Below are positions 35,647-44,937 of a stretch of DNA of 64,000 nt, piece by piece. Made by a program: the position numbers and the translations under genes. The stretch is from contig JBOFHK010000025.1 in assembly GCA_051649605.1 (NCBI GenBank), positions 71,406-135,405 of the forward strand, in the 5' to 3' direction. The notes under the pieces are model-generated. The model did not search any database. It saw only the letters and a program-made list of their open reading frames with translations, and was not told where the DNA came from. Positions within the stretch are counted from its first letter, which is position 1; the number at the start of each line of letters is the position of its first letter. The DNA is from Brevinema_A sp051649605. GTDB lineage: Bacteria; Spirochaetota; Brevinematia; Brevinematales; Brevinemataceae.

Positions 35647-35647
35647 C

Positions 35648-35899
35648 ATGGCATCAAAAAAAGCTGGCGGATCAGCGAAAAACGGTCGTGATAGTACATC
35701 AAAACGACTTGGGGTAAAAAAATTCGGTGGAGAAAAAGTCATCGCCGGAAACATTATTATCCGTCAACGGGGAACAAAATATCATCCAGGAGTTTCAGTA
35801 GGCAGAGGTGGAGACGATACCTTGTTTGCATTAACTGATGGATTAGTCGTATTTACATCCCGTAGGGGGAAAACTGTCGTGAACGTATTGACAGCTTAA
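35648..35899 (+). CDS. rpmA: 50S ribosomal protein L27, no cleavable extension
   Basis: 83 residues. The start MASKKAGGSAKNGRDSTSKR resembles E. coli L27, whose N-terminus reaches the peptidyl-transferase centre. GGAGG lies 5 bases before the ATG at 35648, with the prp stop codon ending one base before it. An ATG at 35618 is in frame but sits inside prp, has no ribosome site, and would add ten residues with no Prp cleavage motif (no QFFA-like site). Confidence 0.96.
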   Translation: MASKKAGGSAKNGRDSTSKRLGVKKFGGEKVIAGNIIIRQRGTKYHPGVSVGRGGDDTLFALTDGLVVFTSRRGKTVVNVLTA

Positions 35900-35940
35900 A
35901 TTAAGCCAATGTTATTCATATGGCTCCCAAGGATATTATT

Positions 35941-36273
35941 ATGCTCACAGAACAACAACTATCAGATTTTCATATTCAGTTAACTCAAATGAAAATTGAC
36001 CTTATTGAGACTATTCAAAGCGAACTCGAAGATGAAAAAAGCCCTTTTAACGTAAGTGGAGATATGGCAGACAAAGCAGAAGCGATAACATACGTCTCTG
36101 TAAATGAAGAACTCACAGCAGGACAAAAAAATACTTTAGATAAGATTGATCGTGCGATCAAGCGAATCGAAGACAAAATTTTTGGGAAATGTACTATTTG
36201 TTCCAATCTTATTGAATTAGATAGACTTTCTGCGATTCCCTACGCCGAAACTTGTAAAGTCCATATGCAATAA
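35941..36273 (+). CDS. DksA/TraR-family zinc-finger protein
   Basis: A 110-residue protein: an N-terminal helical coiled coil (about 5-75) and a C-terminal zinc finger CTICSNLIELDRLSAIPYAE followed by TCKVH. The last zinc ligand is His instead of the usual Cys (CKVH for CxxC). DksA relatives bind RNA polymerase and tune transcription, often with ppGpp. AAGGA 8 bases before the ATG at 35941 supports that start over the ATG at 35920. It follows rpmA and ends in a terminator. Confidence 0.87.
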   Translation: MLTEQQLSDFHIQLTQMKIDLIETIQSELEDEKSPFNVSGDMADKAEAITYVSVNEELTAGQKNTLDKIDRAIKRIEDKIFGKCTICSNLIELDRLSAIPYAETCKVHMQ

Positions 36274-36277
36274 ATTT

Positions 36278-36306
36278 AAAAGTCTCTTTTTTAGAGGCTT
36301 TTATTC
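36278..36306 (+). terminator. Terminator between the dksA-like gene and mltG
   Basis: AAAAGTCTCT (36278-36287) pairs with AGAGGCTTTT (36293-36302), followed by ATT. One G-T pair, 5-base loop. It may only partly stop transcription into mltG. Confidence 0.65.
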
Positions 36307-36336
36307 TTAATACTATCATAGAATAAGAGGAACAAG

Positions 36337-37410
36337 ATGAAAAAAATTCTCTTCCCTTTATTAATTTTTATCCTCAGCTTTACTGCTTGTGAATCATCAC
36401 AAAATCAACACTATACTCTATTTGAAATTCAAGAGGGCGATTCAATGACTCGGATCACTGCCCGTTTAATCGATGCAGAGATTCTCACCAAAAAACTTCC
36501 TTTTCGGATTTATGCAAAAATTACTGGACAAGATTCAAAACTCAAAATTGGAACTTATAATATTCCACCCCAACGGTCTTACCAACAAATTTTAGCGATT
36601 CTTACTTCAGGTAAAGGGATTGGTAATTTGGTAACCATCCCCGAAGGATTCAATATCTACCAAATTGCTGCCTTATTAGAAGAGAAGGAAATCGTTTCAG
36701 CTCAAGATTTTCTTAACGAAGTCTATCACGAATATTGGCTCAAACAATTTAATTTACCGACCAATCCTCCATACACTATCACAAATATTAGCTATTTTTA
36801 TGATCAAAATAATTTTCGATTCGCTGTTCCCAAAAATCCTCCTTTATACTCTTTGGAAGGATACTTGTTTCCTGATACCTATTCCTTCGAGAAGAATTCA
36901 TCGGCTAAAACGGTTGTTCAAGTAATGACCAGTAATTTTCATGCTATTATGGATAACACTATTCTTACAGAAATAAAAAAACAAAACAAATCTCTTTCTG
37001 AAGTGATTACTCTTGCCTCTATTATTCAAAAAGAATCTAGTAGCGATAAAGAAATGCCAAAAGTAGCAGGTGTATATAACAATCGTTTAAAGATCAATAT
37101 GATTCTCCAAGCAGATCCAACGCTTATTTATGCCTTGATTTTAGACGGCGAATATGATGGTAATATCCGCTCTCGTCATCTCAATCCTCCTTGGTCTTCT
37201 CCTTACAATACCTACTACCGTACTTCTCTACCTCCTGGGGCAATTGCCAACCCTGGTAAATCAGCAATTCTTGCTACTTTACAGCCTGAAAAACACGATT
37301 ATTTTTATTTTGTTGCAACTCCGAATGGAGGGCACAAATATTCTCGTACCTATGCTGAGCATCAAAAAGCTGTCCAAGATTGGGTTAATTATCGAAGAGG
37401 ACGATCATGA
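36337..37410 (+). CDS. mltG: Endolytic murein transglycosylase MltG, lipoprotein form
   Basis: A 357-residue YceG/MltG-family protein that cuts nascent glycan strands. The LysM-like region is about 30-80; the catalytic domain has EGYLFPDTYSF, ASIIQKES with the catalytic Glu, VAGVYNNRL, QADPT and SPYNTY..SLPPGAIANPG. The N-terminus LLIFILSFTAC is a lipobox, so this version is probably lipid-anchored instead of having the usual transmembrane helix. Its end overlaps the NIF3 start by 4 bases. Confidence 0.93.
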   Translation: MKKILFPLLIFILSFTACESSQNQHYTLFEIQEGDSMTRITARLIDAEILTKKLPFRIYAKITGQDSKLKIGTYNIPPQRSYQQILAILTSGKGIGNLVTIPEGFNIYQIAALLEEKEIVSAQDFLNEVYHEYWLKQFNLPTNPPYTITNISYFYDQNNFRFAVPKNPPLYSLEGYLFPDTYSFEKNSSAKTVVQVMTSNFHAIMDNTILTEIKKQNKSLSEVITLASIIQKESSSDKEMPKVAGVYNNRLKINMILQADPTLIYALILDGEYDGNIRSRHLNPPWSSPYNTYYRTSLPPGAIANPGKSAILATLQPEKHDYFYFVATPNGGHKYSRTYAEHQKAVQDWVNYRRGRS

Positions 37411-38165
37411 TTTCGAGAAATGAGTTGAGTTCGTTGTTAGATACTTGGCTGGATCCACATAAAATTAAAGACCATACCTTTAATGGTCTTCAATTTGAAG
37501 GGAAAGAGTCGATTCAGCATATTGCCTGTGCTGTTGATGTCTCCTTAGAAACTCTTAACAAAGCAGCAGAATTAGGTGTCGATTTTTTAATAACTCATCA
37601 CGGATTAATTTGGAACGGCTTATCAAAAATCACTGGATTCGATAAAAAACGTATTCAAGTCTTATGCGATCACCAAATTAATCTCTACTGTGCCCATCTC
37701 CCACTAGACATTCACCCTACTTTAGGAAACAATATTTCTCTCATAAAATTACTAGGAGCAGAGAATACAAAACAGATTTTTTTTGATGTAGGATATTATG
37801 CAAACATCAATATAAATTATCAAGAATTAAAGTGTTTGATTCAAAGTAAGGTTTCTCAAAACATTATAGAAATGCCTTTCGGAAAAGAGAAGATTACTCA
37901 GATTGCGGTGTGTTCTGGAGGAGCTACATTAGATTTAAGAGCGTTATTTGAAGCTCATCAACAGGAAGCAGATACGATCATTAGCGGAGAAACAAACAGT
38001 CTCTATTATCACTATGCTAAAGAATTACAAATGAATATTATTTGTGCAGGGCATTATGCTACTGAAATCTTCGGAGTTAACAATCTTAATCGAGAAATAA
38101 AAAAAGTATACGCTCATTTAGATCAAATGACATATACTTTTATCGATTTTCCTACAGGTTTTTAA
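37407..38165 (+). CDS. NIF3/DUF34-family metal-binding protein
   Basis: A 252-residue protein of the YbgI/NIF3 family, sometimes annotated as GTP cyclohydrolase I type 2, though its role is unsettled. The dinuclear metal ligands are visible: THHGLIW (His-His), an Asp in the LPLDIHP region and GHYATE (His..Glu) near residue 212. The motif FNGLQFEG stands in for the usual DNSGLQVG. It overlaps mltG and is probably co-translated. Confidence 0.88.
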   Translation: MISRNELSSLLDTWLDPHKIKDHTFNGLQFEGKESIQHIACAVDVSLETLNKAAELGVDFLITHHGLIWNGLSKITGFDKKRIQVLCDHQINLYCAHLPLDIHPTLGNNISLIKLLGAENTKQIFFDVGYYANININYQELKCLIQSKVSQNIIEMPFGKEKITQIAVCSGGATLDLRALFEAHQQEADTIISGETNSLYYHYAKELQMNIICAGHYATEIFGVNNLNREIKKVYAHLDQMTYTFIDFPTGF

Positions 38166-38170
38166 AAAAA

Positions 38171-38482
38171 TTATTTATCCATTGCACGAAGATTTTTTCC
38201 TGCTTTGAAGTAAGGAAATTTTTTAGCTGGAACATTTACATGTTCATTAGTTTTAGGGTTACGAGCAATACGAGCTTGCCTCTGGCGAACCCCAAAAGTG
38301 CCAAATCCTCTCAATTCTATTCTTTCATTATCATCAAGCTTTTCGATCGCTTGACGTAAAGTATCAACAAATGTAGCAATCACAGAGACCACTTGACGCC
38401 TAGAAACACCTAGCTCTGAAACATCTTTACACGAAATCACAAGATTTACTAAATCAGATTTAGTTAGTTTACTTTTACCCAT
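38171..38482 (-). CDS. HU/IHF-family DNA-binding protein
   Basis: A 103-residue histone-like protein that bends and compacts DNA as a dimer. The DNA-binding arm ARNPKTNEHVNVPAK and the end FPYFKAGKNLR are typical. It has ten or so extra residues (CKDVSELGVSRRQ) compared with E. coli HU. The ATG at 38482 is 8 bases after GGGGGAG, which favours it over the upstream 38500 ATG. Confidence 0.94.
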   Translation of the reverse strand: MGKSKLTKSDLVNLVISCKDVSELGVSRRQVVSVIATFVDTLRQAIEKLDDNERIELRGFGTFGVRQRQARIARNPKTNEHVNVPAKKFPYFKAGKNLRAMDK

Positions 38483-38554
38483 AATATTTGCTCCCCCCAT
38501 CTATGATAAGATCTGATTAGGACAAACCATCACAAGCATACAATGGTTTTTATC

Positions 38555-38830
38555 CTAGCTATTATAAGATTTTTTAAATAATATTTCCATAGAAGATTTA
38601 ACTCGAGAAGAGGTATTTCTTGGTAACACACCTTTAGCCCAAGCTCTATCAATTTGTTTTTTGAACTCATTTAATTGTAGTTGTGCAGCACTTATATCAA
38701 GAGTTTTTTCAGTAAATAAAGCGATTGTATTACGGCGTAGATGTCTAACAAATGTTTTTATTGCTTTATTACGCATATAACGTTTTTCACTTTGTTTGAC
38801 TCTTTTTTTAGCAGATTTAATATTAGGCAC
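38555..38830 (-). CDS. rpsT: 30S ribosomal protein S20
   Basis: 91 residues, basic, helical, with the start MPNIKSAKKRVKQSEKRYMR typical of S20 and LHKNTAARK-like end replaced by LPRNTSSRVKSSM. It binds 16S rRNA. It is preceded by its own promoter and precedes HU on the same strand. Confidence 0.96.
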   Translation of the reverse strand: MPNIKSAKKRVKQSEKRYMRNKAIKTFVRHLRRNTIALFTEKTLDISAAQLQLNEFKKQIDRAWAKGVLPRNTSSRVKSSMEILFKKSYNS

Positions 38831-38857
38831 CTAATCCTCCATTGATTTACATAATAT

Positions 38858-38886
38858 AATATAATATATAAATCAATAAAAGTCAA
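38858..38886 (-). promoter_or_regulatory. Sigma-70-type promoter of rpsT
   Basis: On the minus strand TTGACT (38886-38881), 17 bases, TATATT (38863-38858), 27 bases before the rpsT start. Confidence 0.65.
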
Positions 38887-38938
38887 GGTTTTAATACTTT
38901 TATCTTCTCTATACGAAGAATTTTATTTTTTATATCAC

Positions 38939-38968
38939 TTTACAAATGAGAAGAAAAACTATTATAAT
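38939..38968 (+). promoter_or_regulatory. Sigma-70-type promoter of mnmG
   Basis: TTTACA (38939-38944), 18 bases, TATAAT (38963-38968), 46 bases before the GTG start. Confidence 0.5.
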
Positions 38969-39014
38969 ATAGGGATATCTGTGAATTAACACAAATACAT
39001 ATCAAGGATTTTTC

Positions 39015-40976
39015 GTGTATTATCAATGGGATGTTATTGTTATTGGAGGCGGTCATGCTGGCATAGAAGCTTCCCACGCTGCTGCCCGTATAGGAGCAAA
39101 AACTTTATTACTAACTTCTAATATCGACTTAATGGGGCATATGTCTTGTAATCCTTCAATTGGGGGTATCGGAAAAGGTCAGTTGGTCAAAGAAATCGAC
39201 GCACTTGGTGGTTTGATGGGGATCACCGCTGATCAAACCAGTATCCAATTCCGACGACTCAATACCAAAAAAGGGGCCGCAGTACGGTCATCTCGCTCAC
39301 AAGCCGATAAAATTGCGTACCGTACCTTAATTCAATCTTTAATGTTTCAACAAGAAAAACTCACTATCATTCAAGATCATATCCAAGATTTAATCACTGA
39401 GCAAAACCATGTAATCGGTGTTAAAGGAATGTTAGGACAAGAATTCTATGCAAAATCCATCGTCATTACAACAGGTACCTTTCTTAATGGCCTTGTCCGT
39501 ATTGGAGATCTTGCTATTCCGGCGGGACGTATTGGAGAACAACCTGCTGTAAAATTAGCAAATCGTATCAAAGATTTAGGATTCAAAACTCCTCGTTTCA
39601 AAACAGGTACTCCTCCACGTTTGGATATACGTACCATTGATTTCTCCAAAACAGAAATCCAAGAGGGCGATAATCCTGCACGACCTTTTTCTTTTAGAAC
39701 CAATTTAGAAACTTTTAACCCTCAACAAGAATTGTGTTACCTCACCTATACAAGCCCGCTAAGCCATGAAATTATTAAAAACAATATCTATATTGCTCCT
39801 ATGTATTCTGGAGAAATAGATGCCACAGGTGTCCGCTATTGCCCTTCTATCGAAGATAAAGTAATGAAATTCCCCAATCACGAACGCCATCACATCTTCC
39901 TCGAGCCAGAAAGTTTATCCAGTGGGGAAATTTATCCTAATGGGCTTTCTAATGCTTTTCCTATTTCTATTCAGCAACAATTAGTCAATAGTATTCCTGG
40001 ATTAGAAAACGCTATTATGACAAGACCTGCTTATGCAATAGAACATGATTATATTGATCCTACAGAATTATACCCATGGCTTGAAACAAAAAAAATAGCC
40101 AACCTCTTTTTAGCAGGACAAATTAACGGTACGACAGGTTACGAAGAAGCCGCCGCTCTCGGCTTGATTGCAGGGGTAAATGCCGCTCTAAAGGCATCTG
40201 GTAACGAGCCATTTGTACCTAAAAGAATAGAAAGTTATATTGGTGTTATGCTGGACGACCTCACCACCTTAGGGACGATAGAACCCTATCGAATGTTTAC
40301 CTCCCGTGTAGAATATCGGCTTACCATTCGAGAAGATAATGCGGATCAACGTCTCACCCCTATTGCTTACCAGCTCGGTTTGGTCAATTCAGAAACGTAT
40401 AATCAATGTGTTCAAAAATACCAAAACGTGGCACAAACTCTAACATTCTTAGATAGTCATTTCTTAACTCCCGCCGACAATTTTCACAAACTTTACCAAG
40501 AATTACAAACCCCTATCCCCCCAAAAAAAATTTCTTTAACAGAATTTTTAAGAAGACCAGAAATTTCTCTCGAAAAAATACGCCAATCCTTAAAAAAATA
40601 TGATATTCAAATCCCCACACTCACCTTTCTTGAAGATGAGCAAGTTTCAATTACTGTTAAATATCAAGGTTATATTCAAGAGGAAACAAAAAGAGTCTTA
40701 GAAATCCAACATGCAGAACATACCGTACTTCCTGAGAATTTCCCCTATGATAGAATTTCTGGACTCCGTTTAGAAGAAATTGAAAAATTATTAACACTAA
40801 AGCCCCATACTTTGGGACAAATCTCCCGAATTCCTGGTATCCGTCCTACTGCTGTACATATTATTTCTTTGGTGTTAAAATTCGACGGTGAAAAAGGAAT
40901 GAACAAATATTCAACCGAAGCTCCTACTTGGGGGCATAGTTCTAGTAGTTATCAGCAAGGTTTAGAAAATAAATAA
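39015..40976 (+). CDS. mnmG: tRNA uridine-5-carboxymethylaminomethyl modification enzyme MnmG (GidA)
   Basis: A 653-residue FAD enzyme that, with MnmE, modifies U34 of certain tRNAs. FAD-binding GGGHAGIEASHAAARIG is near residue 10; CNPSIGGIGKGQLVKEIDALGG, RLNTKKGAAV, and FLAGQINGTTGYEEAAALG are all present, and the C-terminal helical domain has RIPGIRPTAVHII. The start is GTG, 5 bases after AAGGATTTTTC. Length is slightly above E. coli (629). Confidence 0.97.
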   Translation: MYYQWDVIVIGGGHAGIEASHAAARIGAKTLLLTSNIDLMGHMSCNPSIGGIGKGQLVKEIDALGGLMGITADQTSIQFRRLNTKKGAAVRSSRSQADKIAYRTLIQSLMFQQEKLTIIQDHIQDLITEQNHVIGVKGMLGQEFYAKSIVITTGTFLNGLVRIGDLAIPAGRIGEQPAVKLANRIKDLGFKTPRFKTGTPPRLDIRTIDFSKTEIQEGDNPARPFSFRTNLETFNPQQELCYLTYTSPLSHEIIKNNIYIAPMYSGEIDATGVRYCPSIEDKVMKFPNHERHHIFLEPESLSSGEIYPNGLSNAFPISIQQQLVNSIPGLENAIMTRPAYAIEHDYIDPTELYPWLETKKIANLFLAGQINGTTGYEEAAALGLIAGVNAALKASGNEPFVPKRIESYIGVMLDDLTTLGTIEPYRMFTSRVEYRLTIREDNADQRLTPIAYQLGLVNSETYNQCVQKYQNVAQTLTFLDSHFLTPADNFHKLYQELQTPIPPKKISLTEFLRRPEISLEKIRQSLKKYDIQIPTLTFLEDEQVSITVKYQGYIQEETKRVLEIQHAEHTVLPENFPYDRISGLRLEEIEKLLTLKPHTLGQISRIPGIRPTAVHIISLVLKFDGEKGMNKYSTEAPTWGHSSSSYQQGLENK

Positions 40977-41047
40977 TCCACAGCTCATAATACTATAGAT
41001 TTTATTTATGAAGGTGTGTTAGACTTTAAAATATCGGGGAGAAAGTT

Positions 41048-41755
41048 ATGAAAAAACAGCTGGGCGTTAATATTGACCACATCGCCGCCCTTCGACAAAT
41101 CCACAGTACTTCTTATCCAGAACCATTACAAGCAGCGTATTTAGTACAAAATGCTGGAGCTCATAAAATTATCGTACATCTCTTGGAAGATCATCTTCAA
41201 AAAAGAGATATTTATTTGATCCGAGAGGCCTGTTCTTTACCGCTCAATATGCAGATGTCTTTATCAGACGATATGACACATATTGCTTTGGATCTCTGTC
41301 CAGAAGAAGTTTGTATCGTAAATAATGAGCGAAAAGAAAACGGGGTTACAGGGGGGTTGGATCTGTCTTTATCATCTGAAAAACTAGAAGCGTTTATCTT
41401 AAAAGCGCAAAATCGTCATATCAAAATTGGTCTTTCCATCAATCATGATGAAGAAAGTATTAAATCAGCAAGTGAGTTAGGAGCAGACATTGTTGAACTC
41501 TACACCGGTATTTATGCTGATACTCTACACGAGCAAAAGCAAATTATTGAAGAGTTAAAACATGCTAGCCAATATGCCCATTCTTTGGGATTACAGGTAA
41601 ACGCTGGTCATAAACTTCATTATAATAATGTTCAGGCACTTATCTCCATTCCAGAGATTCACACCCTCAATATCGGGCATGCAATTATTTCTCGAGCAGT
41701 ATTTGTTGGTCTGGATCGTGCGATACGTGATATGCTTATACTTTTTTCTTCCTAG
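41048..41755 (+). CDS. pdxJ: Pyridoxine 5'-phosphate synthase
   Basis: A 235-residue TIM barrel that makes pyridoxine phosphate from 3-amino-2-oxopropyl phosphate and deoxyxylulose 5-phosphate. The start LGVNIDHIAALRQIH has the metal/active-site His; CIVNNERKENGVTGGLDL and NIGHAIISRAVFVGLDRAI are typical. Its last 20 bases overlap the end of the convergent RND gene, so the two transcripts must run into each other. No other vitamin B6 gene is nearby. Confidence 0.95.
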   Translation: MKKQLGVNIDHIAALRQIHSTSYPEPLQAAYLVQNAGAHKIIVHLLEDHLQKRDIYLIREACSLPLNMQMSLSDDMTHIALDLCPEEVCIVNNERKENGVTGGLDLSLSSEKLEAFILKAQNRHIKIGLSINHDEESIKSASELGADIVELYTGIYADTLHEQKQIIEELKHASQYAHSLGLQVNAGHKLHYNNVQALISIPEIHTLNIGHAIISRAVFVGLDRAIRDMLILFSS

Positions 41756-44700
41756 GAATATAAGTACGAATTGCCGTATAGAATAAAGGAACAATAAATA
41801 AGGTAAACAAGGTAGAAATAAGAAGCCCTCCTATAACGGAAATCGCCACAGGAGCATATGTTTCTTTTTGATCACCCAATCCTAAAGCCATTGGTACCAT
41901 CCCTAAAATGGTTGTAAAAGTCGTCATACAAATTGGTCTTAATCGACGAACTCCTGCAGCAGAAACTGCATCAATCAAGCCATATCCTCGATCTAATAGT
42001 TTGTTAATATAATCAATTAAAACAATCCCATTATTAATAACAATCCCCACCAGAATGACCATCCCAATCGTAGAATAAACATTTAAAGATTGGTCTGCCA
42101 AATACAATACTACTAAAGAACCAAATACACCAAAAGGAACGGAAATCATAATCACAAAAGGTTCAATATAGGATTCAAACATCGCTGCCATCAAGGCATA
42201 AACAATAAAAATAGCTAAAAGAAAGGCAATAAAAATCGAGGTAAATCCTTTTTGAGTATCTTGATAATCTCCTTTAAAAACAATCCGTGTTCCTGGGGGA
42301 ATAAAGATCACCTCAGCTATTTTTGCCTGAATATCATGAACAGCCCCCACAACATCTTTGACATACTTACCAGATAAAGAAGTACGAATCTCAAGAGATC
42401 GAACTGAATCAGAACGTCTAATATCCCTTGGACCTTTTTGTTGAATGATATCAACAAGAGCATTTAAAGGAACAATTTTCTTTTGGTTCAATACTATATT
42501 AAAATTTTTCAAAGCTTCCAAAGACATTCTATCTTGTTCTCGAATACGAACTCGAATATCAATATCGTTACCCATCACTCCCATAATTTGAGAGGCATTT
42601 TTTCCTCCAAAGGAAGTTTGAATAATCCGAAATAACTCTCTTGGAGTCAGTCCTTCTCGGACAAGAGCAACACGGTCAGGAATAAGAGTAACTTCCATCA
42701 CTTGATCCTCAGAAGTATTTCTAGGATTACGTATCCCTGACATACCACTTAGAAGATCTATTAGTTTATCAGCAACACGCTGAGATTGATCTAAATTATT
42801 ACCTTGAATTTCCATTTTGATAGATTCCCCACGAGAACTTCGATATCCTCCTCCCATATTAACAAAATTTTTTACAGGATAACGTTGCAAAATAGGATAC
42901 ATTCCTTCAACAATTTGGCCAACAGATTCAGGTCGTTGATTTGCAGGAATCAGTTTAATCCGCATTCGAGAGCGATATTCTAAAACAGCTGAAGCTCGTT
43001 GCCAGTTTAACTTCACTTGGAGATTAATTAATTCTGCCTTATCCCCTAAATATTGCTTTATTTCTTTTAAAATTTCTCGAGATATTTTCCTATTCTCTTC
43101 ATAACGAGTCCCCACAGGAAAACTAAAATTAATAATCACCGTGCTGTCATCGCCTGCAGGGTAAGATTCCTTATCCATAATATGAATAAAAAAAGCTGAA
43201 CCTGCAATAACAAAAAATAAAGAGCCTAAAACAATTGCTTTTTTACGCCTCAACGCCCAAGAGAGCGTATTTTGATAAAGATAATCACCTTGAGAAAGCA
43301 CCCGTTGATTCCAAGAGTCCTGAGAGGTTTTTGTCTCTTTTAATAGAGAAGATAGCATCGGGATAATTGTAATAGAAACCACTAGAGAAACCAGCAATCC
43401 AGCAATAACCGTGATTACCAAATCTCTAAATAACTGAGCCATCATACCTTCTAAAAACAAAATAGGAGCAAAAACTGCAATAGTTGTAAAGGTAGAAGTC
43501 ATAATTGCCAAACTTACTTCCTTAGCACCCATAATAGAGGCGGTATATTTTCCATACCCCTCTTTACGATATCGAAAAATATTTTCCAAAACAACAATAG
43601 AAGAATCTACCATCATCCCAATCGCAAGAGTTAATCCTGCTAGTGAGATAGTATTAAAGCTCGTACCTGTAAAATACATCGCTATAAAAGAAATAATCAC
43701 CGAAGAAGGAATAGAAACAGCAATAACCAATAAAGATCGCCATTCCCATAAATAAAAAAAGATCACTAGAAGAGCAAATAATCCTCCTTGAAGACCCGCA
43801 TCAATCAATCCTTGAACCGCCCTACGAATATCGGTAGCGTTATTATACATTTCAACAATATGAACATTAGGAGGAAGTGCTGAAGAGAGTTGTTTGAGAT
43901 ATTTTTGAACTTCTTTTTCGACTTCAATAGTATTTGCCTCAGAAGTTTTTACAATTTCAAAGATTACAGAAGCTCGTCCAACTTCTTGATCACTTTCATC
44001 CAAAATATCAGGTGCGGTAACATAGGTAATCCCATTATCTTCATTACCACCAAAATAAATATCAGCAACATCTTTCAAAAAAATAGGAACACCAGAGCGA
44101 CTTGTAATAACAATATTTTTAAATCCTTCTAAGTTTCTTATTTCACCATCAGTGCGAACACCAAGACGATAAGAGCCTTGAAAAATATAGCCACCAGCAA
44201 CAGTAATATTATTATCACTTACAGCACGAGCAATATCTTCGGCATTAAGATTATAAGCCTGTAAGCGATTTTGATTTAATTCAATATGAACTTCTGTCTG
44301 AACACCGCCCGATATATCTACTTGACCTACCCCAGAAATACTCTCAAGATTTTTTTTAATATTATTTTCTGCAAAATCATAAGCTGTTGCCTGATCATCA
44401 ATTCCCACGATCATAAACCCAAGTACAGGCGTATCATCATTAGAAAATTTAGAAATACGAACTGATTTAACTTCTGTAGGGAGATAAGAGCGAACAATAT
44501 CTATTTTTTCACGAACCTGAAAAATAGCCTGATCCAAATCTGTGCCCCAATAGTATTGAATTCGAATCGAAGAACTACCTTCTCGTGAAGTCGCTGTAAT
44601 ACATTCTACATTGTCCAAAATAGCAAAAGCATCTTCCAATACTTTGGTAACAGCAGATTCTACTTGCTCTGGACCAGCTCCTGCATAAGAAGCGCTGATA

Positions 44701-44837
44701 GACAATACAGGCGATTCGATTTGTGGCATAATATCAACAGGGAGTCGGAAAGATGCTAATATCCCCACAAAGATAAGAATTATTAAACCCATTGAGACGG
44801 ATATAGGCTTTTTTACCGATAATTCGATCAAAGACAT
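41736..44837 (-). CDS. RND-family multidrug/solute efflux transporter, copy 2
   Basis: A 1033-residue inner-membrane pump with 12 helices and two large periplasmic domains (about 35-330 and 560-850). In transmembrane helix 4 the motif is LAIGMMVDSSIVVLENIF: one Asp of the usual Asp-Asp pair is Ser. The C-terminal half repeats LVGIVINNGIVLIDYINKL. It is similar over its whole length to the RND gene just upstream, a duplicated pair, and should share its adaptor and TolC. Its end overlaps pdxJ. Confidence 0.92.
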   Translation of the reverse strand: MSLIELSVKKPISVSMGLIILIFVGILASFRLPVDIMPQIESPVLSISASYAGAGPEQVESAVTKVLEDAFAILDNVECITATSREGSSSIRIQYYWGTDLDQAIFQVREKIDIVRSYLPTEVKSVRISKFSNDDTPVLGFMIVGIDDQATAYDFAENNIKKNLESISGVGQVDISGGVQTEVHIELNQNRLQAYNLNAEDIARAVSDNNITVAGGYIFQGSYRLGVRTDGEIRNLEGFKNIVITSRSGVPIFLKDVADIYFGGNEDNGITYVTAPDILDESDQEVGRASVIFEIVKTSEANTIEVEKEVQKYLKQLSSALPPNVHIVEMYNNATDIRRAVQGLIDAGLQGGLFALLVIFFYLWEWRSLLVIAVSIPSSVIISFIAMYFTGTSFNTISLAGLTLAIGMMVDSSIVVLENIFRYRKEGYGKYTASIMGAKEVSLAIMTSTFTTIAVFAPILFLEGMMAQLFRDLVITVIAGLLVSLVVSITIIPMLSSLLKETKTSQDSWNQRVLSQGDYLYQNTLSWALRRKKAIVLGSLFFVIAGSAFFIHIMDKESYPAGDDSTVIINFSFPVGTRYEENRKISREILKEIKQYLGDKAELINLQVKLNWQRASAVLEYRSRMRIKLIPANQRPESVGQIVEGMYPILQRYPVKNFVNMGGGYRSSRGESIKMEIQGNNLDQSQRVADKLIDLLSGMSGIRNPRNTSEDQVMEVTLIPDRVALVREGLTPRELFRIIQTSFGGKNASQIMGVMGNDIDIRVRIREQDRMSLEALKNFNIVLNQKKIVPLNALVDIIQQKGPRDIRRSDSVRSLEIRTSLSGKYVKDVVGAVHDIQAKIAEVIFIPPGTRIVFKGDYQDTQKGFTSIFIAFLLAIFIVYALMAAMFESYIEPFVIMISVPFGVFGSLVVLYLADQSLNVYSTIGMVILVGIVINNGIVLIDYINKLLDRGYGLIDAVSAAGVRRLRPICMTTFTTILGMVPMALGLGDQKETYAPVAISVIGGLLISTLFTLFIVPLFYTAIRTYIPRKKKV

Positions 44838-44898
44838 ATTGTTATACCCTAATATGTGAAATTGTTATTAATTTAATTTTTTTATATTATTATATCAA

Positions 44899-44927
44899 AG
44901 AAAGCTCCTATATATAGGAACTCTCTC
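44899..44927 (-). terminator. Imperfect hairpin between the two RND genes
   Basis: CTCCTATA/TATAGGA with flanking partial pairs forms a stem about 11 bp long, just after the end of the upstream RND gene (44938). No good U-run follows, so it may act as an attenuator or RNA-stability element. Confidence 0.35.
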
Positions 44928-44937
44928 TGATTAAGTA

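Noticed and set aside
35618..35647. L27 N-terminal extension
   Set aside because: Ten residues without a Prp cleavage motif and without a ribosome site; the good site is before 35648.
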